A stretch of DNA of 31,764 nt from Liolophura sinensis (lineage: Eukaryota; Mollusca; Polyplacophora; Chitonida; Chitonidae): assembly GCF_032854445.1 (NCBI RefSeq), contig NC_088303.1, positions 33,923,501-33,955,264 of the forward strand. Reading direction: 5' to 3'. The notes under the pieces were generated by a model. It ran no database searches, was not told where the DNA came from, and worked only from the letters and a program-made list of their open reading frames with translations. The position numbers were made by a program, and so were the translations under genes. Shown here in pieces: positions 1 through 10,620 of this stretch (positions are counted from its first letter, which is position 1; each line of letters opens with the position of its first letter).

Positions 1-57
1 ATGTCTATATCTACAGTGTCCTACTTAAAGAATACTTTCGGCCTTCAAGTTTGTGTC

Positions 58-173
58 AACCTGTGAATTGTCGTGGGTTTCTCCCGGGTTCTGCCACCAT
101 AATGTTGGTGATCGTCATATAAGTGAAATATTCTTGAGTACCGCATAAAACATCAATCAAATAAATAAATAAA
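58..173 (+). mobile_element. 5'-truncated SINE copy 1 (3' module only)
   Basis: A 116-bp copy of the 3' part of the SINE whose full-length version lies at 5081-5353. It carries the shared block from the 'cagcaacctgcgg' region to the conserved 3' core GTGAAATATTCTTGAGTA, then the caatcaaat element and an (AAAT)n tail. A perfect 13-bp target-site duplication, tcaagtttgtgtc, flanks it at 45-57 and 174-186, so both ends are certain and the element was already truncated when it inserted. Compared with the reference copy it lacks about a dozen bases just before 'ccaccataatg'. The tRNA-derived promoter half is absent, so it cannot be transcribed by Pol III on its own. It is mildly diverged (ccgcataaaacatc for cggcgtaaaacacc). 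Confidence 0.93.
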
Positions 174-186
174 TCAAGTTTGTGTC

Positions 187-2229
187 CTAATTAATAAACT
201 TGACTGTTTACCCAAGATTTTTTTACTTGTATGATGGCGATCAGTTTAATGGATGAAGGAAACTGAAGCACCCAGGATAAACCATCGGGCATTGGCAAGG
301 TAATGATCAACTTTCCCACCTGTGAAGGATATGCATATAGATACATGTATACACGCACTATTGATTGAGGCATAATTAGTCAAATTCAACAAATGTTAGG
401 ATAAGAGTAGAGAGTACACAAATTCTGCATCCAGGATGTAGCTATGATTTAGGGTGCAGTTGATTACCCTAATTTTTCTATTTTTTTTTGGACAGAGTGC
501 TACTGATCGAAAGCAAAGAATTACGTTTATCTCCCAGTTTTTTGGAAAGGTGAAGATGTGAAGATGTTTTTCATATTTGATGGCCTAACCATGTGAAAAT
601 AAAAAGAAACAAAATATTATTTCTTACATATAAATTGGCTAAAAAAATCAGACCAGGTGTCCCAAAAATTGGAACAGTTACGGTAGCTCAGTATTCAGAT
701 GTGGCTATTACTGATGGATTGTGGCATTTACCATGATTAACAGATCGAGGCATCCATGCATTCAGTAGACATCAAAATATCCTGGTTAGGGTTTAAAAAT
801 ATTCCAAACTTTTGACAGCTTCGTCTTGTGGGCTTACATGAGTTTCAAGCTCCAGCTATGACAGTTTCAAATTGCTTCACAGTTTATTTCTCTTCTGGGA
901 TTTCCAGTTCACATCAACAAAAGCTTTCTTCCATTAGCCATCGTGCAAGTAATTTAAGGCTGTAAATTCTATAACATCTGTTTGTATTGCATTTGGCTAC
1001 AGTAGTCAACTATTATTTCCAAAGGGGGATCCTGATATTTTAATATATGCCTTCATTTTCAGAGGGTGCATGTAAGAGGCAAGTTTATACAAAGGTATAC
1101 AACGTTTCTCTGCCTATCTGGCATTAAGCCAAAACCTTTCATTGTTTCACACTTTTAACGTCTTATATAGGAGAAACCATCCTCGCGACCATCCCAGGTG
1201 GAGATGTGCACATGTACATGTAAGGTGTTCATTTCACCTCCAGTATGGTATATATGTAGACTCATCTATGTCACATGTGGGCATTTGGGCTAGCCAACTG
1301 GTCAAGATTTTTTGAAGTATTTTTTTTTGTACTCAACAGGGTGTGTCAGCTAGGTGTAGGTGCCATTACAACAAAGACAGAATACCTTGAGATTGCCTTA
1401 TTTCTCTAGGCTGGAGCCAGCTTAGGTGGTCATCCGTATAAAGTTGTTGGGTATATTTATACATTTATTTCATTTGCCAATTTAGCATGAACACATGTAT
1501 TGAAGTCATGTGCAGGTAAAAACATGTGTGAATCAGATCTGATAATGGTTGTCAACTAATAGTCAGAACCAGTAGAGAGCTCTTGGTACTCCAGCTGTTT
1601 CTCTCTTCTTTTTTCTTTTTTTTTTTTTTTCCACCCAATATTTTTTATCTGATGACAGCAGCACGCGACGTCCAAAGTAAATATTTTTATCACATGATGC
1701 TTCTTGTCTACCTGTTCATTTAATTTCACTGATGATGAATTCCAGGTTAGGGATTACATGTAAATCTTCATTTTGTTGATTTAATTGTCCTCAGGATGTA
1801 ATTTTAGGCTGGTAAATCACAGATTCGAGTTTGAAACTCCACATACATCTAATGTAATTGAAACACCTGGCAGCTTAATACATGTATTCAGGTCTTACTT
1901 CAAACTAGCACAACCCTGTAGGGATTAGAGAATATTTAATGACTGCATGTCTATGCAATGTGTTGAGAGTGCACTATAATACAAATCTTTTTCTCGGTCC
2001 TTTTTGTTGACATTTACAAATTTAGCTGTAAGTCTTTGCACTTCATGTACTTCTAGTGCTATTACAGTCATGTATACTTCTAATAGAGTCATTAAAAAAA
2101 AGTCCTTCCTGTTTGGTTAACCGTACAGATCTGTACATGTATATACCCAAGTCTGTTCACCACTCTTACATGTACCCCCATTGATCTGCACATGATTCCA
2201 CATCCTTGCTTTGCTCTCCCTGTTAGTTT
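187..2229. other. AT-rich non-coding sequence, no gene seen
   Basis: I see no exon, RNA gene or mobile element here. Stop codons are dense in all frames. There is a mostly-T tract at about 1606-1630 preceded by a pyrimidine-rich stretch. TACATGTA occurs at 342-349, 1215-1222, 1755-1762, 1879-1886, 2134-2141 and 2167-2174, which makes this the part of the window densest in that palindrome outside the arrays. Confidence 0.75.
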
Positions 2230-2560
2230 TGCCTTATCTTTAACTATACACCGTTTGTAATACTGCAGATTGGCCCAAGTCAGTCTGCCTGATTTGTGGC
2301 TTAACCCCTGCAGGGATCGCCAGCTGTTCCGAAAACGGCAGACTCTGTGTACGTGTTTATTGGCAGTTACAGGAAGAGGCTGTTTGCCACTGTGTTCCAG
2401 ATATGCTTTGTGGTAATTTGGCTGTCTGTAATCACCACACCGTTGTGTTTAATACGCTGTGTTCAGTTGCAAACAAGTCCAACCACTACAGTGTGTTTAA
2501 TGCCACATTCAGCCGATCAAATCAGCTGGAAACCATGCATGCGAAGTCATTGATGCTTAT
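2230..2560. other. Single-copy block with a palindrome, function unknown
   Basis: A stretch of more balanced base composition than its flanks. It contains the perfect 10-bp palindrome CCCTGCAGGG at 2306-2315. A 68-codon ORF at 2347-2553 has no recognisable domain and is of a length chance would give. The block could be a regulatory element or simply unique intergenic sequence. Confidence 0.3.
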
Positions 2561-2740
2561 ATGTCTAAATTAGGTGCCTTTAACATTTGATTAATGGAAT
2601 ACAGGAATGAACCTTTTGTAAAGCCATCAACTTACAAACTAAAGTAACAACAACTCTGTGATACAGTTGAGAAAATTACCTTTGCATACATGTATCAGTG
2701 GCATGGCCCTAGTCAGCCTGTGGTTTGTCTGTGATAAGCT

Positions 2741-3315
2741 TGTGGAATAGTTGTGAAATGCTTGTTGAGTGATAGTGATATGCTAATGGATGGCTGTGAA
2801 ATGCTTGTTGAGTGGTAGTGATATGCTGGTAGAGTGGTTGTAAAATGTTGGTGGACTGGTTGTTAAATGTTGGTGGATTGGTTGTAAAATGTTGGTGGAC
2901 TGGTTGTTAAATGTTGATGGATTGGTTGTAATATGTTGGTGAGTTGGTTGTAAAATGTTGGTGGATTGGTTGTTAAATGTTGGTGGATTGGTTGTTAAAT
3001 GTTGGTGGATTGGTTGTTAAATGTTGGTGGATTGGTTGTTAAATGTTGGTGGATTGGTTGTTAAATGTTGGTGGATTGGTTGTTAAATGTTGGTGGATTG
3101 GTTGTTAAATGTTGGTGGATTGGTTGTTAAATGTTGGTGCTCTAGTGATATACACATGTATGCTGGTAGACTTACAATGAAATGATTGCGAGCTGGTTAT
3201 GACATACTGGTGGACTGGTTGTGAAATGCCTGTGAACTGCATATGGTAGTGAAATGCTGGTTGACTGGTTGTCAAATGCTTCCTTGTGAAAGATGTGAAA
3301 TGCCAGTGTACTTAC
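2741..3315. repeat. 22-bp minisatellite array
   Basis: A tandem array with a 22-bp unit and the core TGTTGGTGGATTGGTTG. Seven identical copies run from 2969 to 3122, with a partial eighth to 3139. Both flanks (about 2741-2968 and 3140-3315) hold progressively diverged units; on the left some pair into 44-bp dimers (starts at 2752 and 2796). A uniform centre with decayed edges is typical of minisatellite turnover by unequal exchange or replication slippage. The plus strand is rich in G and T with very little C. The unit resembles the reverse complement of the 22-bp unit at 26597-27217. Confidence 0.95.
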
Positions 3316-5068
3316 AGTCGTACATGTGACTGAAGTTGATTGGTTATGATAATCCGCAGTCGGCTTCTTTCTTAACCTTCCTCAGTAGGACAAGTAGAAT
3401 AGTAACTAGCCAGTAGTTACTTTATGGCTAGTAGTTATTCAGCTTCTGGAATACTAGTAGACTAGGCGTGGAGGAAAAAAAAATAGAGAATTTAAACATC
3501 TTTCAATGATCAAAAAGAGATATTTTTTGACATTTATATGCACTTTTGGGGAGCTTTAGTATAACTGTACTTTTATGCGTTATTTTCGCAGTTATGTATG
3601 TACCAGAAGACTTGCCTACAGAACTTCCAAGTCATGACGCATGGTTGCAAAGAAACAGAGCCAATTGAAACTAGCTATCTTGTCTAACTCCATTTCAGGA
3701 GAGTGGTATGTCTGCCAACTCTCCTTGACGTGTGCATCAAGCCTACTTTTCAGATCTCTTGTCCATTAACACTGTACTTACGAGTTTAAGGATAGGCATC
3801 TTGCAGCTGTTCATCATCTTTTTTTTCTAGCAAGACAAGGAAAAAAATAAACAGCCAATTAAGCTAATTAAGCCAATTATAAAATGAAATTTCCTGTGCG
3901 GTCTACGTGTATATGCTGCGGCAGTCCTTACCATATTAATGTTAACATATTAGTGTATATACCTGTGGCTTTTGATAATTAAATCTTAATCAAAACATTA
4001 TCAGAGGATGTAGATGTAAGGCTATATTTCACTTTTGTCATTATAGAAAACATATGTTAAACTTGTTCTTCACATTCCCTGGATTTTAAATTACTAAGTC
4101 TAGATCATTTAATTGGTTCTTCGATAATTATCCAGACGTGTTCATGATACCGTTCTTTCTGCCTTATGGTGACAGATAAATCTGTTATGGAGAGAAAACT
4201 ACATTCAGGGAGGGATATCATTTTTTAGGTTTGTTTAGATGTGTTCTACTCACGAGTAAAAAAAAAAAGAGTTCATGAAGCACTCAAAGTACTGGTAAGA
4301 GTTCATGATCCTTATTACCCAGTAAAAAGGCAATTTTTGGGGTTACAGTGTATTCTCATGCAAGCAACTGTGGAAAGTTAATGACTTCTCCCTGTTCTGC
4401 TCTCTCGACCACAGGTAACTTTTAATAATATACTAAACTTCATGATAAGTGTGTGGACATAGACACTGATCCAAGTACTTGTTAGTTCCATGTCAAAGTA
4501 AGTAGTTCTGAAATGGCTTTGGATGTAATTTGGTATTTGATAGATGTGTATCAGGTATTCCTGAGCAATATTTGAATCAAGAAAATTCAGTGTTTCATGT
4601 GTGGGAAGCCAGTAATATGCTTTCAAGAAAACACATACACATTTCATTTCAGTATTGAGCACTGTATAAATGTCATTCAAGTTTATATGAAGAGCCTTAT
4701 AAAGGTGAATGGTAGGCCTGGTTAATGCTGAGAGATTAAAGGTGATGCAAACTACAAGATTTGATGCAGTATATGTACATGGCCAGTTAGGGTGTTTTGG
4801 GTTTTTTTTTTTTGTTTTTTGTTTTTAGCCCTTGTTTTTTTGAAAAGGCATAGGAGTCTCATTAGTGTCAGGACATGACATCGTTGTGACATGTTGGCAC
4901 AAAGCAACAAGGGGTCGTGTTGACATATTTGCACAGTGAGAAAAAGGGTCATGTTCAACACTCGACATCTTGAGCATGCAATGGCATTTATATGCATCAA
5001 AATGCTTTTACAATATTCGTTACATCTCTAAAGAGAAAATACTTTCACAGTACATGTATATATGTATT
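3316..5068. other. AT-rich non-coding sequence, no gene seen
   Basis: There is no supported gene or repeat array. Short poly(A) and poly(T) tracts occur at about 3475-3482, 4259-4269 and 4803-4830. The 100-codon minus-strand ORF at 4378-4680 and the 82-codon one at 4752-5000 show no domain, and the latter reads through the T tract as a lysine run. Paired AATTAAG-type sites at 3855-3880 could bind homeodomain proteins but are unremarkable in AT-rich DNA. Confidence 0.7.
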
Positions 5069-5080
5069 GTTAACAAAAGT

Positions 5081-5353
5081 AGCGGGCCTCCGTGGCTCAG
5101 TTGGTTAGCGTGCTAGCACAGTGTAATGACCCAGGAGTCTCTCACCAATGTGGTCGCTGTGAGTTCAAGTCCAGCTCATGCTGGTTTCCTCTCCGGTCGT
5201 AAGTGGGAAGGTCTGGCAGCAACCTGCGGATGGTCGTGGGTTTCCCCCGGGCTGTGCCCATTTCCTCCCACCATAATGCTGGTCGCCGTCGTATAAGTGA
5301 AATATTCTTGAGTACGACGTAAAACACAAATCAAATACAAACAAATAAATAAA
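5081..5353 (+). mobile_element. Full-length tRNA-derived SINE, copy 2 (reference copy)
   Basis: A 273-bp SINE bounded by a perfect 12-bp target-site duplication, gttaacaaaagt, at 5069-5080 and 5354-5365. In order it has a tRNA-related head starting gggcctccg with Pol III A box TGGCTCAGTTGG and B box AGTTCAAGTCC, a central body (about 5175-5270), a conserved 3' module with GTGAAATATTCTTGAGTA, and a tail of repeated AAAT/AAAC units. SINEs carry no protein. They are transcribed by Pol III and mobilised by a partner LINE that usually recognises their 3' end. The A-B spacing (57 nt) is longer than in ordinary tRNA genes, so the head contains an insertion or a second module. The tail suggests recognition by a LINE that does not need pure poly(A). 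I recall very similar sequences from molluscs but cannot name the family here. Confidence 0.95.
5093..5172 (+). promoter_or_regulatory. Internal Pol III promoter of the SINE (A and B boxes)
   Basis: A box TGGCTCAGTTGG at 5093-5104 and B box AGTTCAAGTCC at 5162-5172 match the tRNA-type internal promoter consensus well. The 57-nt gap is longer than in a normal tRNA gene but tolerable for TFIIIC. This is the only copy in the window with both boxes and ordinary or longer spacing. The minus-strand copy at 20656-20882 has both boxes but only about 13 nt between them. Confidence 0.8.
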
Positions 5354-5394
5354 GTTAACAAAAGTCCTGTTGAAGTGAAATGTTAATTGCTATT

Positions 5395-6187
5395 TGCAAT
5401 TTGTTACATGTAGATAATGTGTGTATTGAGATGACACAGGCCCAGTTTGTTACATGTAGATAATGTGTGTATTGAGATGACACAGGCCCAATTTGTTACA
5501 TGTAGATAATGTGTGTATTGAGATGACACAGGCCCAGTTTGTTACATGTAGATAATGTGTGTATTGAGATGACACAGGCCCAATTTGTTACATGTAGATA
5601 ATGCGTGTATTGAGATGACACAGGCCCAGTTTGTTACATGTAGATGCTGCATGTATTGAGATGACACAGGCCCAATTTGTTACATGTAGATAATGTGTGT
5701 ATTGAGATGACACAGGCCCAGTTTGTTACATGTAGATGCTGCATGTATTGAGATGACACAGGCCCAATTTGTTACATGTAGATAATGCGTGTATTGAGAT
5801 GACACAGTCCCAATTTGTTACATGTAGATAATGCGTGTATTGAGATGACACAGGCCCAATTTGTTACATGTAGATGCTGCATGTATTGAGATGACACAGT
5901 CCCAATTTGTTACATGTAGATAATGCGTGTATTGAGATGACACAGTCCCAATTTGTTACATGTAGATAATGCGTGTATTGAGATGACACAGTCCCAATTT
6001 GTTACATGTAGATAATGCGTGTATTGAGATGACACAGGCCCAATTTGTTACATGTAGATGCTGCATGTATTGAGATGACACAGGCCCAATTTGTTTCATG
6101 TAGATGCTGCGTGTATTGAGATGACACAGGCCCAATTTGTTACATGTAGATGCTGCATGTATTGAGATGACACAGGCCCAAATGTTA
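5395..6187. repeat. 46-bp satellite-like tandem array, 17 copies
   Basis: Seventeen indel-free copies of a 46-bp unit start every 46 bases from 5401 (last copy starts at 6137). Each contains TTACATGTAGAT and GAGATGACACAG. Variation is almost confined to three places: 'taatgtgtg', 'taatgcgtg', 'tgctgcatg' or 'tgctgcgtg' after the ACATGTAGA core; 'ggccc' or 'gtccc'; and 'cag' or 'caa' before TTTG. The first eight copies alternate strictly between cag and caa, a 92-bp dimer pattern, while copies 9-17 are all caa. Because 46 is not a multiple of three, the 88-codon minus-strand ORF across it (5956-6222) is a by-product. The array begins about 30 bp after the end of the SINE duplication. Confidence 0.97.
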
Positions 6188-7540
6188 TGTTTGCATATAC
6201 ATGTTAAAATGTCATTTGTCAAACTTCAGTGGGCCAAAACAATATAAGATTCCTCTTATATTGTCTGACCAGATATTAACTGATGCATTTGCTGAACGAG
6301 ATGAATAAGCGATTGAATTGTTTAGTTGAAACAGGTCGCTTACATTTTTTCTCTTGTGGACAGGTCTAGCATAAATATGCTTTACTGCTAATAATCTTCA
6401 ATTCTGATTACATATTTCAAGGTCATATTTTTTATGATATATTTCTATTATCAATAGTAAGTTTTATGGTTAGAGCAACTGATATTGGCATAAAAGCATC
6501 AGCTTCTGGAGATTTGAATATGTGAGCTTTAATATTAGCTGGTGAAAAACATGCGGTCATCTGAAAGATCCATTAAACCCCTCGCTTTGCCATTAGAGAT
6601 TGAACCAGACAGTTCCTATATTGCATAATTAGACTCTGTACACTTGCATCGTCAGTGCAACTTTTTATGTATAAAGCATTCTCATTACTCAGACCCTCAC
6701 ATATTTAAGATAAAAATGAGAAGTTGCAAGCAGGCGTAAACCCACCACTTCCCACCACCATCATCCCAACCTCTCTGCGAGCATATTCGACGGCATGAAG
6801 AGAGTCTCTTCCCCCTTACCTGTATATTTATCTTTGTATATGTCATTTTTATCAATAAGGCTGCTGAACAAATATACATATACACATGTATGATGAGGTG
6901 GCCAAAGTAGTGCTATACTTATGTACATACTATTGCACTTAGCCTCTCCGAGAGACAACTGGGCCGTAATTGATTTGCCTCCTGGTTATTAGTGGGATAC
7001 ATCTGCATCTAGAACTCCAGGGGACAAGATCTGGATGATATGCAACGCATATGCCGATACATTTTAGCTGTAAGATCTGTACATGCATGCAATACATCAA
7101 TTGCCTTATATTGGTTAAACAGGCATTATTATATACAGAAATGTAAATGTTAAGGGGTTTTGTGTGTGTGGCATGTGTAGTGACCGTTAGTCATGAAGAT
7201 CATTCCATGCATACATGTATGTATGTAATGATTGTCATAATTTTTGTCCCACAAAGTAAGATCTGTAAGATCATTACTGTGTATTCTTCAACCTTTTTCG
7301 CATGTTTGCAAGGTGTTTATTCAAGCATGTTCCGAAAGCATTATTCTTTGTTGACTGATAAAATGATACTTTTTGTGAATTCTGGACACTGGCCTATCCA
7401 ACCAATGTAGTTTTGTCCCCAAAATCAAATTAAAAATGTGCATAGATTGCATTGAAAGTTGTTCATTGAGGAATTAAGGTACATGCATGTGTATGTAATG
7501 GCTGACACTTTTGTGCCTTAAAAGTTTGATTGACTTAAAT
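6188..7540. other. AT-rich non-coding sequence, no gene seen
   Basis: No exon or repeat array is supported. About 6560-6680 is somewhat more complex and may be a regulatory block, but nothing diagnostic is present. The short motif 'gagagacaactgggcc' at about 6949-6964 recurs in similar form near 12299 and 24319. TACATGTA occurs at 7212-7219. Confidence 0.65.
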
Positions 7541-7553
7541 TCTTAATACTCAA

Positions 7554-7716
7554 TCATGTTGGCTTCCTCTTCAGACGTACGTGGGAAGTTCTGACAGCAA
7601 CCCGCAGATGGTCGTGGGTTTCAAGCCGGTTTCCCCGCACTGTAATGCTGGTCGCCTTTGTATCAGTGAAATATTCTTGAGTATGGCGTAAAACGCCAAT
7701 CAGATAAATAAATAAA
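7554..7716 (+). mobile_element. 5'-truncated SINE copy 3
   Basis: A 163-bp SINE copy flanked by a perfect 13-bp target-site duplication, tcttaatactcaa, at 7541-7553 and 7717-7729. It begins just downstream of where the B box would be (tcatgttggcttcc, matching ctcatgctggtttcc in the full-length copy) and runs through the shared 3' module into an (AAAT)n tail. Its middle has a local rearrangement ('tttcaagccggtttccccgcac' region) compared with copy 2. It lacks a promoter, so it is a dead copy. Confidence 0.93.
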
Positions 7717-7795
7717 TCTTAATACTCAAATGTGTGAAACAGATTTATCATGTTAGTGTAACAAGCAACTTGATAAATTGCTCCGTCCATCACTC

Positions 7796-7825
7796 TATAT
7801 ATATATATATATGTATACGTATACA
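7796..7825. repeat. (TA)n microsatellite next to a 14-bp palindrome
   Basis: A 17-nt alternating TA tract (7796-7812) runs directly into the perfect palindrome TGTATACGTATACA at 7812-7825. Alternating pyrimidine-purine DNA of this kind easily unwinds or forms a cruciform. No gene context gives it a role. Confidence 0.85.
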
Positions 7826-8475
7826 GCTTTTTGGTGTTGCCACTATACACATATGAATCTACATAACTGTTTCACTTCGAGTAAAATTTGTTGATTTCCT
7901 GCCTCTACCATCAGAGCAGAAACCTATTGAAAACAAATTACACTGATTTTAGCAAACTTAGGTTAGTTTATCCATGTATACTGCAACGTATAAATTTTTC
8001 TGATCATACACGTATGAAGTTGAAGAAGTTGATTGACAGGACTGGTCAGTTGTTTCTTTGATGCCATCCTCGTATAGCTGAAGGTAGGGTCATATTGCAC
8101 AAAGCAATCTTATGATTTACTCATGAATTCTCTGGTACAATGTATATATCCCTGAAGTGTTTGGGGGAAGGACTAGTAAATATATTATTCATAGGTTGTC
8201 AAGTTTTTAGCTGTTTTGCTGACATGCATTCATACATATGCGCATCAGATATATTATATATTGGCAACAAAGGTGCTGCTGGTTGCTAAATTATCTGCAA
8301 AATAAATCTACAAAAGTAGGTTAGGTCCAGTTAGCCTGTATAATTGGCATCCATTTGTAGTTTCCCTATAGCCACCTCTTTATGTATAATAGCTGCTGCC
8401 ATCTGAAATATTGCCTCAGTTCCATTACCCTACTTTAGATAGAATAAGTCCTTTCTTCAGTACTATCGTTGGTTC
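7826..8475. other. AT-rich non-coding sequence, no gene seen
   Basis: I see no coding signal, RNA gene or mobile element. The sequence ends where the first recognisable unit of the 89-bp array begins. Confidence 0.65.
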
Positions 8476-9861
8476 AGCATATACACATGTATGTTCAGAA
8501 TGGAGGAGGTTTCATCATTTTAACAGGTCCATTGTTGAATGTTATTTTAACATGGTTGTTTATATGCACATGTACGTGTTTGTTCAGAATGGAGCAAATC
8601 TGATCATTTTAACAGGTCCATTGTTGAAGGTTATTTTAACATGGTTGTTTTATATGCACATGTACGTGTTTGTTCAGAATGGAGCAAATCTGATCATTTT
8701 AACAGGTTCATTCTTGAAGGTTATTTTAACATGGTTGTTTATATGAACATGTACATGTTTGTTCAGAATGGAGCAAGTTTGATCATTTTAACAGGTCCAT
8801 TGTTGAAGGTTATTTTTAACATGGTTGTTTATATGCACATGTACATGTTTGTTCAGAATGGAGCAAATCTGATCATTTTAACAGGTCCATTGTTGAAGGT
8901 TATTTTAACATGGTTGTTTATATGCACATGTATGTGTTTGTTCAGAATGGAGCAAGTTTGATCATTTTAACAGGTCCATTGTTGAAGGTTATTTTAACAT
9001 GGTTGTTTATATGCACATGTACGTGTTTGTTCAGAATGGAGCAAATCTGATCATTTTAACAGGTCCATTGTTGAAGGTTATTTTAACATGGTTGTTTATA
9101 TGCACATGTACGTGTTTGTTCAGAATGGAGCAAATCTGATCATTTTAACAGGTCCATTGTTGAAGGTTATTTTAACATGGTTGTTTATATGCACATGTAT
9201 GTGTTTGTTTAGAATGGAGCAAGTTTGGATCATTTTAAAAGGTCCATTGTTGAAGGTTATTTTAACATGGTTGTTTATATGCACATGTATGTGTTTGTTC
9301 AGAATGGAGCAAGTTTGGTCATTTTAACAGGTCCATTCTTGAAGGTTATTTTAACATGGTTGTTTATATGCACATGTACGTGTTTGTTCAGAATGGAGCA
9401 AGTTTGATCATTTTAACAGGTCCATTCTTGAAGGTTATTTTAACATGGTTGTTTATATGCACATGTACGTGTTTGTTCAGAATGGAGCAAGTTTGATCAT
9501 TTTAACAGGTCCATTCTTGAAGGTTATTTTAACATGGTTGTTTATATGCACATGTACGTGTTTGTTCAGAATGGAGCAAGTTTGATCATTTTAACAGGTC
9601 CATTCTTGAATGTTATTTTAACATGGTTGTTTATATGCACATGTATGTGTTTGTTCAGAATGGAGCAAGTTTGATCATTTTAAAGGTCCATTGTTGAAGG
9701 TTATTTTAACATGGTTGTTTATATGCACATGTACATGTATGTTCAGAATGGAGCAAGTTTGATCATTTTAACAGGTCCATTGTTGAAGGTTATTTTAACA
9801 TGGTTGTTTATATGCACATGTACATGTATGTTCAGTATGAAGCAAATCTGATCATATTTTA
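8476..9861. repeat. 89-bp tandem array, about 15.5 copies
   Basis: A long array with an 89-bp unit. The anchor CATGGTTGTTT starts at 8551, 8640, 8730, 8820, 8909, 8998, 9087, 9176, 9266, 9355, 9444, 9533, 9622, 9710 and 9799, giving periods of 88, 89 or 90. Each unit holds a palindromic CACATGTA/CACATGTAC core, 'gttcagaatggagca' and 'ttttaacaggtccatt'. Variants form local blocks: 'caaatctg' dominates the left half, while 'caagtttg' with 'cattcttg' fills 9355-9622, so neighbouring copies were homogenised together. The edge units are the most diverged. 89 is not a multiple of three, and the 60-111 codon plus-strand ORFs inside are chance reads of a unit that is open in more than one frame. Confidence 0.97.
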
Positions 9862-10300
9862 GGAGTATAATAGTTTCAATTGTCGGTTTTAACCATTTAA
9901 CAGTACTATTACATTGAAAGAACAGATTATGTCTACTTGTTTTGGAAATTATTTGAATTTCCTTTTCATTACCAAAATACTTTCTTATTTAATAATTAGG
10001 TCACCTGGGAAATCATTTTAGAGGTTTAATACAAATATATGCATGCATATGAATTTATACACATATATACATGTATGACTGTGGTAATATACATTCTTTT
10101 TTATGCTACGTAGTTGTTTCACCTTCTTGAATGTAATATTATGAAACTACTTCTACATGTAGTACACATGAAGTTATTTTTTGGAAGTTTTAATGGAATA
10201 TTTGTCCTCTTCCATGTGTCTGGAATTTCCATCCTGCTCAGTTTATATTAGGTCAGTTTTCTTCGTTTTTATTGTTGAAATAGGACATCCGTATCTGTAG
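9862..10300. other. AT-rich non-coding sequence with a palindrome
   Basis: There is no gene. The perfect palindrome ATATGCATGCATAT lies at 10037-10050, and TACATGTA lies at 10068-10075 and 10154-10161. Confidence 0.65.
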
Positions 10301-10620
10301 TGACTAATTCCTAAAGGCGATTGTGACAAGAGCGATTCAGGATCGTTCCGTTTGTCTGTGTCTTCGACCTCATTCCATTGCTGGCCGCAATTCATGTTCT
10401 AGTGACAGAGCGCTGGAATGTTAGTAATAAAGACGAGTCAATATTGACTGATTGGCATCGAATGGGAATTAAACTTCCTGCTGGGGACCGGGCCAATCCC
10501 AAGACAAGAGAGGGCCCATTGATTCTGGATGCCTCGGAAACGATAATAGACCTACTTTCGCCACCCCAGATTTCCGAGTAATTCATTAGTCTTTAAAGAC
10601 TTGCACCAATAAATTGGTAG
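10301..10620. promoter_or_regulatory. Candidate conserved non-coding or cis-regulatory block with paired dyads
   Basis: A single-copy block with clearly more GC and CpG than its flanks. Its right end holds two adjacent dyad symmetries: the perfect 14-bp palindrome AGTCTTTAAAGACT at 10588-10601 and, three bases on, ACCAAT-AA-ATTGGT at 10605-10618, two CCAAT boxes facing each other across two bases. Open frames run on both strands (67 codons at 10378-10581 plus, 64 codons at 10392-10586 minus). I recognise no protein domain in either, and overlapping open frames are expected where stop-rich AT sequence is interrupted. It could be an exon of an unrecognised gene, but a regulatory element fits better. 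Function is not shown by the sequence. Confidence 0.35.

Noticed and set aside
5081-5175. A functional tRNA gene at the SINE head
   Set aside because: The A and B boxes are good, but the full cloverleaf, anticodon arm and 3' end are not present, and it continues directly into the SINE body.
5142-5361. Two overlapping 61-codon minus-strand ORFs
   Set aside because: They are antisense reads of the SINE. Similar frames appear in other SINE copies (20684-20884, 23095-23361 and 30723-30920).
5956-6222. 88-codon minus-strand ORF with a repeated histidine and cysteine pattern
   Set aside because: It is read from the 46-bp array and changes frame every unit. There is no start or splice context.
8411-9407. 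Overlapping plus-strand ORFs of 60-111 codons with repeated hydrophobic segments
   Set aside because: They lie wholly within the 89-bp tandem array. The unit length is not a multiple of three, and the same words appear in different frames, so they are repeat artefacts.
5395-9861. Regular repeats that might suggest a CRISPR array
   Set aside because: Copies are head-to-tail without unique spacers, and the setting is an animal genome with SINEs. No cas-like gene is present.
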